From Promicromonospora sp. AC04 (lineage in GTDB: Bacteria > Actinomycetota > Actinomycetes > Actinomycetales > Cellulomonadaceae): a stretch of 64,000 nt of DNA. Position 1 is the first letter of the stretch. Each line of letters starts with the position of its first letter. The position numbers and the translations under genes are program-made. The notes below the pieces were generated by a model, which was not told where the DNA came from, made no database searches, and saw only the letters and a list, made by a program, of their open reading frames with translations. The stretch covers positions 310,001 to 374,000 of the forward strand of contig NZ_QBUG01000004.1 of NCBI RefSeq assembly GCF_003058225.1, given 5' to 3'. Of the stretch, positions 46,316 to 54,207 are shown piece by piece.

Positions 46316-46362
46316 TTGACCTGGGTCCGCCGTGTCCGCGACAGTGTCAGAGAGCGCTCTCT
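46316..46362 (+). promoter_or_regulatory. GH16 promoter with LacI-type operator
   Basis: TTGACC (46316-46321) and GACAGT (46340-46345) form a promoter with 18-nt spacing. AGAGAGCGCTCTCT (46349-46362) is a perfect 14-bp palindrome over the expected transcription start. Its GAGCGCTC centre is that of LacI/CelR-type operators of cellulolytic actinobacteria, and a LacI gene follows the enzyme. Confidence 0.7.
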
Positions 46363-46405
46363 CGGCGCTCATAGTGCCAGCCCGACGTTCGAAGGAGCAC
46401 GTCAG

Positions 46406-48088
46406 ATGCGCAGACACCTCCGCCTGCTCGCGGCAGCGACAACCGCCGCGTCCCTCCTCACCCTGGGCGCGATCACCCAGGTCACGACGGCTTCCGCCGC
46501 CGACGTACCGCTCTCCCAGGGCCGGACGGTCACCACGTCCAGCACCGAGTTCGACTGGAGCACCGGCGCCGGCGCCGTCGACGGCGATCCCGGCACCCGC
46601 TGGTCCAGCGCCGCCGCCGACAACCAGTGGATCCGCGTCGACCTGGGCTCCGTCCAGGCCATCGACCGGGTGGTCCTCGACTGGGAGACGGCGTACGCGT
46701 CCGGCTTCCGCATCGAGACCTCGGCCGACGGCGCCGCGTGGTCCACCATCTACTCCACCACCACCGGAACCGGCGGGGACCAGAACCTCGACGTCGACGG
46801 GAGCGGCCGCTACCTGCGCCTGTGGGCCACCCAGCGGGCCACGCAGTGGGGCGTCTCCCTGTGGGAGCTGCAGGCGTTCGGCCCGGGCGGCTCCGTGCCC
46901 GGCGAGGCGGCCCTGCTGTCCTACGACAAGGCCGGCAGCGCCTCCAGCTCGCAGAACGACGGCGCGTGCTGGCTCTGCTCCCCCGACAAGGCGTTCGACC
47001 TCGACCCCGCCAGCCGCTGGGCCGTCAGCCCCGAAACGGGCTGGGTCGACGAGGGCTGGATCGCCGTCGACCTCGGGGCCGCCGCGCACGTCAGCAGCGT
47101 CGTGCTGCAGTGGGACCCGGCGTTCGCGACCGCCTTCGACATCGAGGTGTCCGACAACGGCACCACGTGGCGCACCGTGCACACCACCACGACCGGCACC
47201 GGCTTCAAGCAGACGGTCCCGCTCGACGCCGACGGCCGGCACGTGCGCGTGCACATGCGCGACCGGAGCGGCCCCTACGGCTACTCGCTGTGGGAGTTCC
47301 AGGTCTACGGCACGGGTGGCGCGCCCACCACGCCCCCGGCCGAGCCCGCCGACCCGGACTTCGACAACCTCGACCTGGTGTGGAGCGACGAGTTCGACGG
47401 TGCTGCGGGCACCCCCGCCAACACGTCCCGCTGGACCATCGACCCCGGCCTGCCTGCGAACAACGAGCTGGAGGTCTACACCCCGAGCGGCAACGGGTTC
47501 CACGACGGCCAGGGCAACTTCGTGCTCGAGGCCCGGCGCGAGGACCGCGACGGGCGGCAGTACACGTCGCACCGCATGAACACGTCGGGCACGTTCAACA
47601 CCCAGTACGGCCGGTTCGAGGCCCGCGTGAAGGTCCCCGAGGGCCGCGGCCTGTGGCCGGCGTTCTGGATGATGGGCTCCGACTTCCTCGACGGCCGCCC
47701 GTGGCCCTACAACGGGGAGATCGACATCATGGAGTTCATCGGCCAGACCCCGACCACCGCCTACTCCACCCTGCACGCCCCGGCGTACAACGGCGGCGGC
47801 GGCTACGGCGGCTCATACACCCTGCCCGACGGCTCGAAGATCTCGGACGGCTTCCACACCTGGGCCGCCGAGTGGGGCAGCGCGGGCATCCAGTTCTCGC
47901 TCGACGGGCGCGACGTCTTCTACGCCGACCGGGACACCGTGGAGTCCACCCGCGGCCCCTGGGTCTACGACCACGACTTCTACATGATCCTCAACCTCGC
48001 GGTCGGCGGTGACTGGCCCGGCCCGCCCGACGCCGCCACGCCGTTCCCGTCCCGGATGCTCGTGGACTACGTGCGCGTCTACCAGTAG
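46406..48088 (+). CDS. Secreted glycoside hydrolase family 16 beta-glucanase with two discoidin-type (F5/8, CBM32-like) domains
   Basis: A 560-residue secreted enzyme. A signal peptide (to about residue 32, TTASAADV) is followed by two F5/8-type carbohydrate-binding domains (about 35-165 and 180-312, each with R.W and WI.VDLG motifs and ending in S.WE.Q..G). A GH16 catalytic domain follows (about 325-560). The active site GEIDIMEFIG places the nucleophile Glu438 and acid/base Glu443. Sequence features (FWMMG, WPYNGEID) suggest a beta-1,3-glucanase such as laminarinase, though exact specificity is inferred. ATG 46406 has GAAGGAG upstream. Control is probably by the LacI gene just downstream through the palindrome at 46349-46362. 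Confidence 0.92.
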   Translation: MRRHLRLLAAATTAASLLTLGAITQVTTASAADVPLSQGRTVTTSSTEFDWSTGAGAVDGDPGTRWSSAAADNQWIRVDLGSVQAIDRVVLDWETAYASGFRIETSADGAAWSTIYSTTTGTGGDQNLDVDGSGRYLRLWATQRATQWGVSLWELQAFGPGGSVPGEAALLSYDKAGSASSSQNDGACWLCSPDKAFDLDPASRWAVSPETGWVDEGWIAVDLGAAAHVSSVVLQWDPAFATAFDIEVSDNGTTWRTVHTTTTGTGFKQTVPLDADGRHVRVHMRDRSGPYGYSLWEFQVYGTGGAPTTPPAEPADPDFDNLDLVWSDEFDGAAGTPANTSRWTIDPGLPANNELEVYTPSGNGFHDGQGNFVLEARREDRDGRQYTSHRMNTSGTFNTQYGRFEARVKVPEGRGLWPAFWMMGSDFLDGRPWPYNGEIDIMEFIGQTPTTAYSTLHAPAYNGGGGYGGSYTLPDGSKISDGFHTWAAEWGSAGIQFSLDGRDVFYADRDTVESTRGPWVYDHDFYMILNLAVGGDWPGPPDAATPFPSRMLVDYVRVYQ

Positions 48089-48099
48089 TCCGCCCACCG

Positions 48100-48169
48100 C
48101 CCGAGGTACCCGACGCCGGAGTGGTCACCTTCCAGAGGAGGCGACCACTCCGCCGTCGGGCACCTCGGG
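48100..48169. terminator. 30-bp inverted repeat between the GH16 gene and lacI
   Basis: Arms 48100-48129 (CCCGAGGTACCCGACGCCGG and on) and 48140-48169 match at 27 of 30 positions. It starts 12 nt after the GH16 stop. The -10 box TATAAC of the lacI gene starts at 48170, immediately after the right arm, so the element also occupies the lacI -35 region. Confidence 0.7.
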
Positions 48170-48175
48170 TATAAC
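48170..48175 (+). promoter_or_regulatory. -10 box of leaderless lacI-type gene
   Basis: TATAAC, near consensus, ends seven bases before the ATG at 48183. No ribosome binding site is present. Confidence 0.5.
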
Positions 48176-48182
48176 TGGCGGG

Positions 48183-49217
48183 ATGCAGCCCGAACGTTCC
48201 GCACGGCCCACCCTGGAGGCCGTGGCCTCCGTCGCGGGGGTCTCGCGTGCGACCGTGTCGCGGGTGATCAACGGGGTGCCGACGGTGGACCCCGAGATCG
48301 TCGAGGTCGTGAGCCGGGCGATAGAGCAGACCGGCTACGTGCCGAACCTCGCGGCCCGGTCGCTGGTGACGCGCCGCACCGGTTCGGTAGCCCTCGTCGT
48401 GTCGGAGCCGCCGGAGCAGCGCTCGCCGCTGCCGTTCCTCGAACGGCTCTTCACCGACCCGTACGTGGGGCGCGTGACCGCCGGGGCGCAAGCGGTGCTG
48501 CGGCCCCGCGACATCCACCTCGCGATCATCCCCGCCGACCCGCCCGCCCACGACCAGGTGGTGCGGTACGTGCGGCAGGGGCACGTCGACGGCGTCCTGC
48601 TCATCACGTCCAGCACCGCCGACCCGCTGCCGGGCCGGCTGGCCGCGCTCGCCGTGCCGCTGGTGCTGTCGACCCGGACCACACTGCCCGGCGTGGCCTG
48701 GGTCGACCTGGACCAAGCTGCCGGCGGTCGCCTCGCCGCCCAGCACCTCGCCGGGTCCGGGCGCACGCGGCTCGCGGTGGTCGCCGGGCCGCCCGACGCG
48801 CCGTTCGGGCACGCTCGGCTGCAGGGGTTCCTTGCCGGGGTGCGTGCGGCGGGCCTGCGCGAACCCGAGGTGGTCACCTCCGACTTCACTCGCCCGGGCG
48901 GCGAGGCCGCGGCCCGCACGCTGCTGGCCGCGCGGCCCGACGTCGACGGCGTCTTCGCGGCGAACGACCTCATGGCCGACGGCGTCTCGACCGCGCTCCG
49001 CACCGCCGGCCGGGACGTACCGCAGGACGTCGCGGTGGTGGGGTTCGACGACTCGAGCGTCGCCGCGCAGGCCCACCCGCCGCTCACGACCGTACGTCAG
49101 CCCGTCGAGGACATGGCGAACGCCATGGCACGGCTCCTGCTCGCCGAGCTCGACGGCGACACCGCGGGCGGGTCGGAGACCTTCGTGCCCGAGCTCGTGG
49201 TGCGCGCGTCGGGCTGA
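48183..49217 (+). CDS. LacI-family transcriptional repressor
   Basis: A 344-residue sugar-responsive repressor. The N-terminal helix-turn-helix and hinge are TLEAVASVAGVSRATVSRVI (about 10-30) and YVPNLAARSLVTRRTG. The periplasmic-binding-protein-like effector domain (about 68-340) has VDGVLLITSS, GVAWVDLDQAAGGRLAAQHL and VFAANDLMADGVSTAL, plus VVGFDDSSVAAQAHPPLTTV. It directly follows the GH16 gene, whose promoter has a perfect AGAGAGCGCTCTCT operator, so a role in beta-glucan-induced control is likely. ATG 48183 is leaderless. Its stop abuts that of the converging RAMA-protein gene with no bases between. Confidence 0.92.
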   Translation: MQPERSARPTLEAVASVAGVSRATVSRVINGVPTVDPEIVEVVSRAIEQTGYVPNLAARSLVTRRTGSVALVVSEPPEQRSPLPFLERLFTDPYVGRVTAGAQAVLRPRDIHLAIIPADPPAHDQVVRYVRQGHVDGVLLITSSTADPLPGRLAALAVPLVLSTRTTLPGVAWVDLDQAAGGRLAAQHLAGSGRTRLAVVAGPPDAPFGHARLQGFLAGVRAAGLREPEVVTSDFTRPGGEAAARTLLAARPDVDGVFAANDLMADGVSTALRTAGRDVPQDVAVVGFDDSSVAAQAHPPLTTVRQPVEDMANAMARLLLAELDGDTAGGSETFVPELVVRASG

Positions 49218-51245
49218 TCAGGCGAACCGGCGGGAGAACTCCTCCACCAGCGTGGGGCCGGTGTCACCGATGCGCCACACGCTCCAGCCGTCGGCCGTGT
49301 ACGAGCCCGATGCGGCAGTGGCGGCCGAGTCCGGGTGCCGGTATCGGGCGCCGTTGGCCAGCTCGATCGAGCCGTCCGGCAGGAGCGTCGCCTCGAAGTG
49401 CTGGTTGCGCCGCGGGCGCGACCACACGATGCGGGTGGGCGTGCCCAGGCTGCGGGCGAGCGCCTCGAGGTCGGGGTCGTCCTCCTCCTCGAACAGCATC
49501 GGGGTGCTGGCCCGGATGCTCTCGCCCGGCGGCACGGGACGGGCCGGCGCCTCGGGGGCGCTCGACGGGTACGGGTCCGCGGCGAACGCCGTCTGGGCGT
49601 AGCCGTCGTCCGGGCCCGCCATGTAGCCGCCGGACTCCCACGGGCTCTGTTCCGTCACGACCGGGGCAGCATTGTCGGCGTAGGGCGGCTCGTAGCCGGG
49701 CTGCTCGCCGTAGCCGTAACCGTCCTGGTCGCCGTACCCGGGGGGAGCCTCGGGGGTGTAGCCGTACCCCGGCGCGGCGGGGGCGGGTGCGGGAGCCGGC
49801 GCGAAGGACGACTCCGCGCTGTTGTAGGCGGGCTCCCGTTCGTACCGGGGCATGGTGACGTCGAAGTCGATCGGCTCGTTCGCGGGCGCCCCGGCGTAGG
49901 CGGGCGCTTCCTCGTAGGCCGCGGGCTGCCACAGGTTCTGCTCGGCCGGCGGCTGCGGCACGGGCGCCGGCGAGTAGCCCTGTTGGGCGGACGGCGTCGG
50001 GTCCGACGCCGGGTACGCCGACGCCGCCGCCGGCTCGTCCGGCTGGGCCGACGCCGTGAACCGGTCGGTGCGCGAGCGGCGACGCACCGACGGCGTCGGC
50101 TCGGCGGGAGTCTCGACGCGTGCCGGCGCGCCGGCGTCGCCGAGCGAGGAGCGGCTCGCGGCGAGGCGCGGCGGGGTGCTCGGCGTCGGGCGGGAGTCCG
50201 CGCCGGGGCGCACCCGGGAGACCGGGGCGCTCGGCGCGCTCTCGTCGCTCGGGGCAGCCGGACCGCTCGGGGCCGGTGCGGCGTCGGACGTGGCGGCCGC
50301 GGCCTGGGCCCGGCGGGCGGCGCGGGTGCCGGCACGCTCGGGCGCACCGCGCTGCGCGCCCCCGCGGAGGCTCGATCGCAGGCCGGTCGCCGCGTTGGTC
50401 GGCCCGGAGGACGGGTTGTCGGCCGACGGCGACTGCTGCGCGGCGGAGCGGCCGGAGCGGGCCTGCGGCGCCTGCGCGACGACCGGCATCTTGCCCGTGA
50501 GGGCGTAGCCGACCTTGACGCCCTCCTCGAAGGCGTCCTTGGGCGCCGCGGAGCCGCCCGCGACCCCGCCGGTGACGCCCGTGTCCATCGAGCTGCTGAC
50601 CGAACCCTCCAGCGAGCTCGTGATCGCGCCGCCGATCGGCGCCGACTTCGGCGCGGGCAGGCCGGGCGGCAGGTGCACCACGAGCGGCGACACGTCGAGG
50701 AACTTGCGGCCGTCGTTCGAGTTCACGACCCCCATCTTCAGCACCTCGACGGGCATCGTCGGCTGGCGCAGGAAGTCGACCGCGTTGAGGATCTCGTCGG
50801 GCGCGTTCTGGCAGATGATGATGAGCCGCGCGCCGTTGCCGCTGTTCTTCCCCGCCTGCGTGCGGGTGATGGGCACGCTGTCGTAGAACGCGGCGACGTC
50901 GTGCTGGAACGAGCTCGCCCCGCCGCTGTAGCGGGCCGCGAGGTCGGACCGCGTGAGCCGGCCGGCCGCGCCGGCATGGTCGAGCGCCTTGGCGAGGTTC
51001 TCCCGGTCGAGGTCGGCCACCAGCTCCACCACGACGGGCGAGCCCGACGCGTCGAGCGCGAGCAGGTGCGGCTCGTCGGGGCCGGAACCCTGCGCGATCG
51101 GGAAGACCTCTTCGCCGAGGAGCCCGTCGATGTGCGAGTCGACCACCTGGTTTGCCGTGGTCTTGAGACCTGGTTCCGCGCCGTCTGCGCCGTTGGCGGA
51201 CGTGACGAGGAGGGGCCGCTGGGTGTCGACCTCGAACAATGGCAT
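49218..51245 (-). CDS. RAMA-domain protein with N-terminal nuclease-fold-like domain and long disordered middle
   Basis: A 675-residue protein. Residues about 1-190 form a conserved alpha/beta domain. HLLALDASGSPVVVELVADL resembles the D...ExK strand of PD-(D/E)XK nucleases, but with Val where the catalytic Lys should be. Residues about 225-590 are low-complexity, rich in Ala, Pro, Ser and later Tyr-Gly. The last 80 residues (FEATLLPDGSIELANGARY, then GSYTADGWSVWRI) match the RAMA domain, a proposed reader of modified DNA. I infer a DNA-binding protein that senses modified bases, with a nuclease domain that is probably inactive. ATG 51245 has GGGGAG upstream. It converges on lacI and is divergent from the lysE leader. 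Confidence 0.65.
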   Translation of the reverse strand: MPLFEVDTQRPLLVTSANGADGAEPGLKTTANQVVDSHIDGLLGEEVFPIAQGSGPDEPHLLALDASGSPVVVELVADLDRENLAKALDHAGAAGRLTRSDLAARYSGGASSFQHDVAAFYDSVPITRTQAGKNSGNGARLIIICQNAPDEILNAVDFLRQPTMPVEVLKMGVVNSNDGRKFLDVSPLVVHLPPGLPAPKSAPIGGAITSSLEGSVSSSMDTGVTGGVAGGSAAPKDAFEEGVKVGYALTGKMPVVAQAPQARSGRSAAQQSPSADNPSSGPTNAATGLRSSLRGGAQRGAPERAGTRAARRAQAAAATSDAAPAPSGPAAPSDESAPSAPVSRVRPGADSRPTPSTPPRLAASRSSLGDAGAPARVETPAEPTPSVRRRSRTDRFTASAQPDEPAAASAYPASDPTPSAQQGYSPAPVPQPPAEQNLWQPAAYEEAPAYAGAPANEPIDFDVTMPRYEREPAYNSAESSFAPAPAPAPAAPGYGYTPEAPPGYGDQDGYGYGEQPGYEPPYADNAAPVVTEQSPWESGGYMAGPDDGYAQTAFAADPYPSSAPEAPARPVPPGESIRASTPMLFEEEDDPDLEALARSLGTPTRIVWSRPRRNQHFEATLLPDGSIELANGARYRHPDSAATAASGSYTADGWSVWRIGDTGPTLVEEFSRRFA

Positions 51246-51340
51246 CTCGTGATCTCCCCGGGTCCTGCGGCATCGGTCCGCCTTAGCCTAAAGGTCCGGC
51301 GCAAGCGAGCGGAAACACCGGGGTGAAGGTGTAGTGATAC

Positions 51341-51370
51341 TTGTCCCCGGAGGCGGGGCTCTCCTAGGCT
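51341..51370 (+). promoter_or_regulatory. Promoter of the lysE leader ORF
   Basis: TTGTCC (51341-51346) and TAGGCT (51365-51370) with 18-nt spacing. The -10 box ends seven bases before an ATG at 51378, as for other leaderless genes in the window. Confidence 0.6.
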
Positions 51371-51377
51371 TTCCGCC

Positions 51378-51476
51378 ATGACTACGACCCACGCCCCTGC
51401 CTTCCTGACCCGGCGACCTTCCGTCGCGGGCCAGCAGGTGCGCGGCTCGGGGAGGTGCCACCAGGCACAGCGATGA
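51378..51476 (+). CDS. Putative 32-residue leader ORF coupled to the lysE-type exporter
   Basis: ATG 51378 to TGA 51476 encodes a 32-residue basic peptide starting MTTTHAPAFLTRRPSVAG, rich in Arg, Gln and Thr. It has a good promoter placed for leaderless initiation. Its stop overlaps the ATG of the exporter gene (ATGA at 51473-51476), the same coupling used in real operons of this window. It is not similar to any family I know. It may be a translated leader whose reading controls exporter synthesis, for example by stalling at Arg or Gln codons. The alternative is that the exporter has a longer, unrecognised 5' UTR. Confidence 0.45.
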   Translation: MTTTHAPAFLTRRPSVAGQQVRGSGRCHQAQR

Positions 51477-52132
51477 GCGCCGCGGCGTCGGTGACGACGC
51501 TGTGGCCGGTCCTGATCGCCGGTGTCGTCGCCGGGTACGCAGTCGCCCTTCCCGTGGGGCCCGTCGCGTCCTACCTCGTGGGGCTCGCCGCCCGGCATCC
51601 GTGGCGGGTCGGCGCGGCCGGAGCGCTCGGGATCGCCGTTGTCGACGGCGGCTACGCCCTGATCACCGGCCTGTTCGGCACGCTTGTCGCCGGGCTGGTG
51701 CAGCCGGTCGAGGGGCCGCTGCGAATCGCGTCCGCCCTCGTGCTCGTGGTGCTGGCCGCCCGTGGTGCGCGGACCGCGTGGCGGGAACGGACGGCGTCGG
51801 GCGGCGAGGCGCGGGCGGACCCGCTCAGCGCGCCGCGCGCCTTCGCGCGGTTCGTCGCGATCACGGCGATCAACCCGGGCACTGTCCTGTTCTTCGCGGT
51901 CGTCGTGACGGGCGGCGCGCTGCTGCCCGACGCCGACCCGGCCGGCCGCACCCTGGTCGCCGCCGTGTTCGGGGTCGCCGCGTTCGTGGCGTCCGCGTCG
52001 TGGCAGCTCGCGCTGGCCCTCGGCGGGACGCTGCTCGGCCGGGTGCTGTCGGGGCCGCGCGGCCGGCTGGGCACGGCGCTGGCGTCGTCGGGCCTGATGC
52101 TGGCCCTGGCGGTCGTCATGCTCCTGCCCTGA
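51473..52132 (+). CDS. LysE-family amino acid exporter
   Basis: A 219-residue membrane protein with six hydrophobic segments. The first helix contains AGVVAGYAVALPVGPVASYLV, the LysE/RhtB-family N-terminal motif with the conserved P-x-G-P. A second motif AITAINPGTVLFF follows mid-protein, as in related exporters. These carriers expel lysine, arginine or other amino acids and small solutes; the substrate cannot be told here. ATG 51473 overlaps the stop of the 32-codon leader ORF (ATGA). GTG 51455 is an in-frame alternative. It converges on the thiamine-binding gene, 23 bp apart. Confidence 0.83.
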   Translation: MSAAASVTTLWPVLIAGVVAGYAVALPVGPVASYLVGLAARHPWRVGAAGALGIAVVDGGYALITGLFGTLVAGLVQPVEGPLRIASALVLVVLAARGARTAWRERTASGGEARADPLSAPRAFARFVAITAINPGTVLFFAVVVTGGALLPDADPAGRTLVAAVFGVAAFVASASWQLALALGGTLLGRVLSGPRGRLGTALASSGLMLALAVVMLLP

Positions 52133-52155
52133 CGCCCGCCCAGCGCACAGGGACG

Positions 52156-52479
52156 CTAGGAGTGGCCCGTCTCCGACTCGTCGGCGGCGAGCCGCTCCTC
52201 GACCCGGGCGATCTTGCTGTCGATCTGCCCGCCCGGCGCACCCGGACGAATATCGGCCTTGATCACGAGGGACACGCGGTGCCCGCCGCGCGCGACGGAG
52301 TCGGTGGCGCGCTGGATCACCGGCATCACCTCGTCCCAGGATCCTTCGATCTCGGTGAACATCGAGGTGGTCCGGTTCGGGAGCCCCGATTCCCGGACGA
52401 TGCGGACAGCCTCGGCAACCTGGTCGGCGACGGACTCGCCTGCGGTCATGGGGGCGACGGAGAACGCGAAGACAGCCAT
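52156..52479 (-). CDS. MTH1187-type thiamine-binding protein (DUF77)
   Basis: A 107-residue ferredoxin-fold protein of the YkoF/MTH1187 family. It has FAFSVAPMTAGESVADQVAEA, SGLPNRTTSMFTEIEGSWDEVMPVIQRA and GGHRVSLVIKADIRPG, with the conserved Thr and Glu expected to bind the pyrimidine part of thiamine. Members form tetramers in the cytosol; their cellular role is uncertain. ATG 52479 has no ribosome binding site; CAGTAT lies six bases upstream on the minus strand, consistent with leaderless initiation. Its promoter overlaps that of the divergent cofD gene. Confidence 0.85.
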   Translation of the reverse strand: MAVFAFSVAPMTAGESVADQVAEAVRIVRESGLPNRTTSMFTEIEGSWDEVMPVIQRATDSVARGGHRVSLVIKADIRPGAPGGQIDSKIARVEERLAADESETGHS

Positions 52480-52498
52480 GTGCCCATACTGCCCCGCG

Positions 52499-52504
52499 TA
52501 CGCT
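52499..52504 (+). promoter_or_regulatory. -10 box of leaderless cofD
   Basis: TACGCT ends six bases before the GTG at 52511. The divergent thiamine-binding gene starts only 31 bp away, so the two promoters overlap. Confidence 0.5.
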
Positions 52505-52510
52505 CGACGC

Positions 52511-53470
52511 GTGAACGTCACCCTCCTCGCGGGCGGGGTCGGCGGTGCGCGGCTCGCGCACGGCCTCGATCTCGCGCTCGGCGCGGCACCCGCCAATGCA
52601 TCGACCCAGACCAGCTCACCGGCCCAGGCCCTCACCGTCATCGTGAACGTCGGCGACGACACCGAGCTCCACGGCCTCGCCATCTCCCCCGACATCGACA
52701 CCGTCCTCTACACCCTCGCCGAGCTGAACGACGAGGACCGCGGCTGGGGCCTGCGCGGCGAGTCGTACGCGACCCTGTCGGCGCTGAAGGACCTCGGCGA
52801 GGACACGTGGTTCACGCTCGGCGACCGCGACCTCGCCACCCACATCGTGCGCACCGCGCGTCTGCGCCGCGGCGATCCGCTGTCCGCCGTCACGGCGCAC
52901 CTGGCCGCCTCGATGGGCGTCCGCCCGCGCGTCCTGCCCGCCACGGACGACCACCTCGCCACCCTGGTCGACACCCCGTCCGGCCGGCTCGGGTTCCAGG
53001 AGTACTTCGTGGGACGGCAGCATGCGGACGCCGTCCTCGGCCTGCACTTCGAAGGGGCCGACGCCGCCCGCCCCGCCCCCGGCGTGCTCGACGCCCTGGC
53101 CGCCGAGCTGGTGGTGCTCGCGCCGTCGAACCCGTTCCTGTCCATCGAGCCGCTCCTCGCGGTGCCGGGGGTGCGTCAGGCCCTGACGGACGCCCCCGGC
53201 CGACGCGTGGCGGTCAGCCCCATCGTGGGGGGCCAGGCGATCAAGGGCCCGGCCGCCCAGATCCTGGAGTCGCTGGGGCACGAGGTCTCCGCCCTGGGCG
53301 TGGCCCGGATCTACGCGGGCCTCGTGGACGTCATGGTGATCGACGAGCGCGACGCGAACCTCGCCGGCGCCGTCGCCGACCTCGGCCTGACGGTGCACGT
53401 CACCGACACGATCATGGGCGGCCCGCCCGGCCGCGAGCGCCTGGCCCGCGAGCTGCTGGCGCTCGCGTGA
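52511..53470 (+). CDS. cofD: 2-phospho-L-lactate transferase (CofD/FbiA)
   Basis: Transfers the phospholactyl (or phosphoenolpyruvyl, in actinobacteria) group to the deazaflavin FO, forming the F420 backbone. The 319-residue protein starts with the signature VTLLAGGVGGARLAHGL, and has VNVGDDTELHGLAISPDIDTVLYTLA, GDRDLATHIVRT and ELVVLAPSNPFLSIEPLLAVPGV. SPIVGGQAIKGPA follows near the C-terminus. Start GTG 52511 is leaderless; the longer frame runs over the divergent gene. It overlaps cofC by GTGA. The cofE and FO-synthase genes are not in the window, so the pathway is split across the genome. Confidence 0.94.
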   Translation: MNVTLLAGGVGGARLAHGLDLALGAAPANASTQTSSPAQALTVIVNVGDDTELHGLAISPDIDTVLYTLAELNDEDRGWGLRGESYATLSALKDLGEDTWFTLGDRDLATHIVRTARLRRGDPLSAVTAHLAASMGVRPRVLPATDDHLATLVDTPSGRLGFQEYFVGRQHADAVLGLHFEGADAARPAPGVLDALAAELVVLAPSNPFLSIEPLLAVPGVRQALTDAPGRRVAVSPIVGGQAIKGPAAQILESLGHEVSALGVARIYAGLVDVMVIDERDANLAGAVADLGLTVHVTDTIMGGPPGRERLARELLALA

Positions 53471-54207
53471 GCGGCGCCGCCCCGCGGCAGGGCCGGCGCA
53501 CCACGGCGGTGGTCCCGCTCCGCGACGGCGTCTCCGGCAAGTCGCGGCTGGCCGCGGTGCTCGACGCCGGTTCGCGGCGGCGCCTCATCCGCGTGCTGGC
53601 CCGGCACGTGGTGACCACGCTGCTCGCCGCCGACGGGATCGAGCGGGTTGTGGTGGTGACGGCGGACCCGGTCTTCACTCGGGAGACGCTGGCCGGGCTG
53701 GAGGTCAGGGTGCTGGAGCAGCCCGGCGACCGGCCCGGGCTGAACGCGGCCCTGGAGCATGCCCGCTCCGTCCTCGCGGCGGGCGATGCCGGGCGGACGG
53801 TCCTCGAGGCAAGCGATGCCGGGACGTCAGGAGCCGCGGCGCCCGGGGCGCAAGCCCCCGAGGACGGCCGCCTCCTCGTCGCGCACGCCGACCTGCCGGC
53901 ACTGACCCCCGCGGACGTGGCGGCGATCCTCGCCGAGGAGGCCCCGGTCGTCGTCGCGACCGACCGCAACCGCTCGGGCACCAACCTCCTGCTCCTGCCC
54001 TTCGGGGTCGCGAGCGCCGGGTTCCGGTTCCGATTCGGCGACGGCTCGCTGGCGGCGCATCTCGCGGAGGCCGAGGCCCACGGTCTGGGCGCGACTGTCG
54101 TGCAGCGGCCGGGCACCGCGGTCGACCTGGACACCGTCGACGACTGGTCGCAGCTCCCGGACGAGGTCCGCTCCGCCGTCGGTCAGCAGGTGCCCGGCCT
54201 GCTCTAG
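53467..54207 (+). CDS. cofC: 2-phospho-L-lactate (phosphoenolpyruvate) guanylyltransferase CofC/FbiD
   Basis: Activates the three-carbon acid with GTP to supply CofD in F420 synthesis. The 246-residue nucleotidyltransferase has VVPLRDGVSGKSRLA (nucleotide and product loop), GIERVVVVTADP, RPGLNAALEHAR, LLVAHADLPALTPADV and TDRNRSGTNLLLLPFG. A Gly/Ala-rich insert (about 108-135) splits the middle of the fold. The start GTG 53467 overlaps the cofD stop. The frame is open well upstream within cofD, but that part is not homologous. Its stop TAG shares bases with the stop of the converging MocR gene (CTAG at 54204-54207). Confidence 0.92.
   Translation: MSGAAPRQGRRTTAVVPLRDGVSGKSRLAAVLDAGSRRRLIRVLARHVVTTLLAADGIERVVVVTADPVFTRETLAGLEVRVLEQPGDRPGLNAALEHARSVLAAGDAGRTVLEASDAGTSGAAAPGAQAPEDGRLLVAHADLPALTPADVAAILAEEAPVVVATDRNRSGTNLLLLPFGVASAGFRFRFGDGSLAAHLAEAEAHGLGATVVQRPGTAVDLDTVDDWSQLPDEVRSAVGQQVPGLL

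Noticed and set aside
50738-52561. A 607-codon minus-strand open frame across the RAMA and LysE loci
   Set aside because: It is antisense to lysE and out of frame with the RAMA gene; no recognisable domain.
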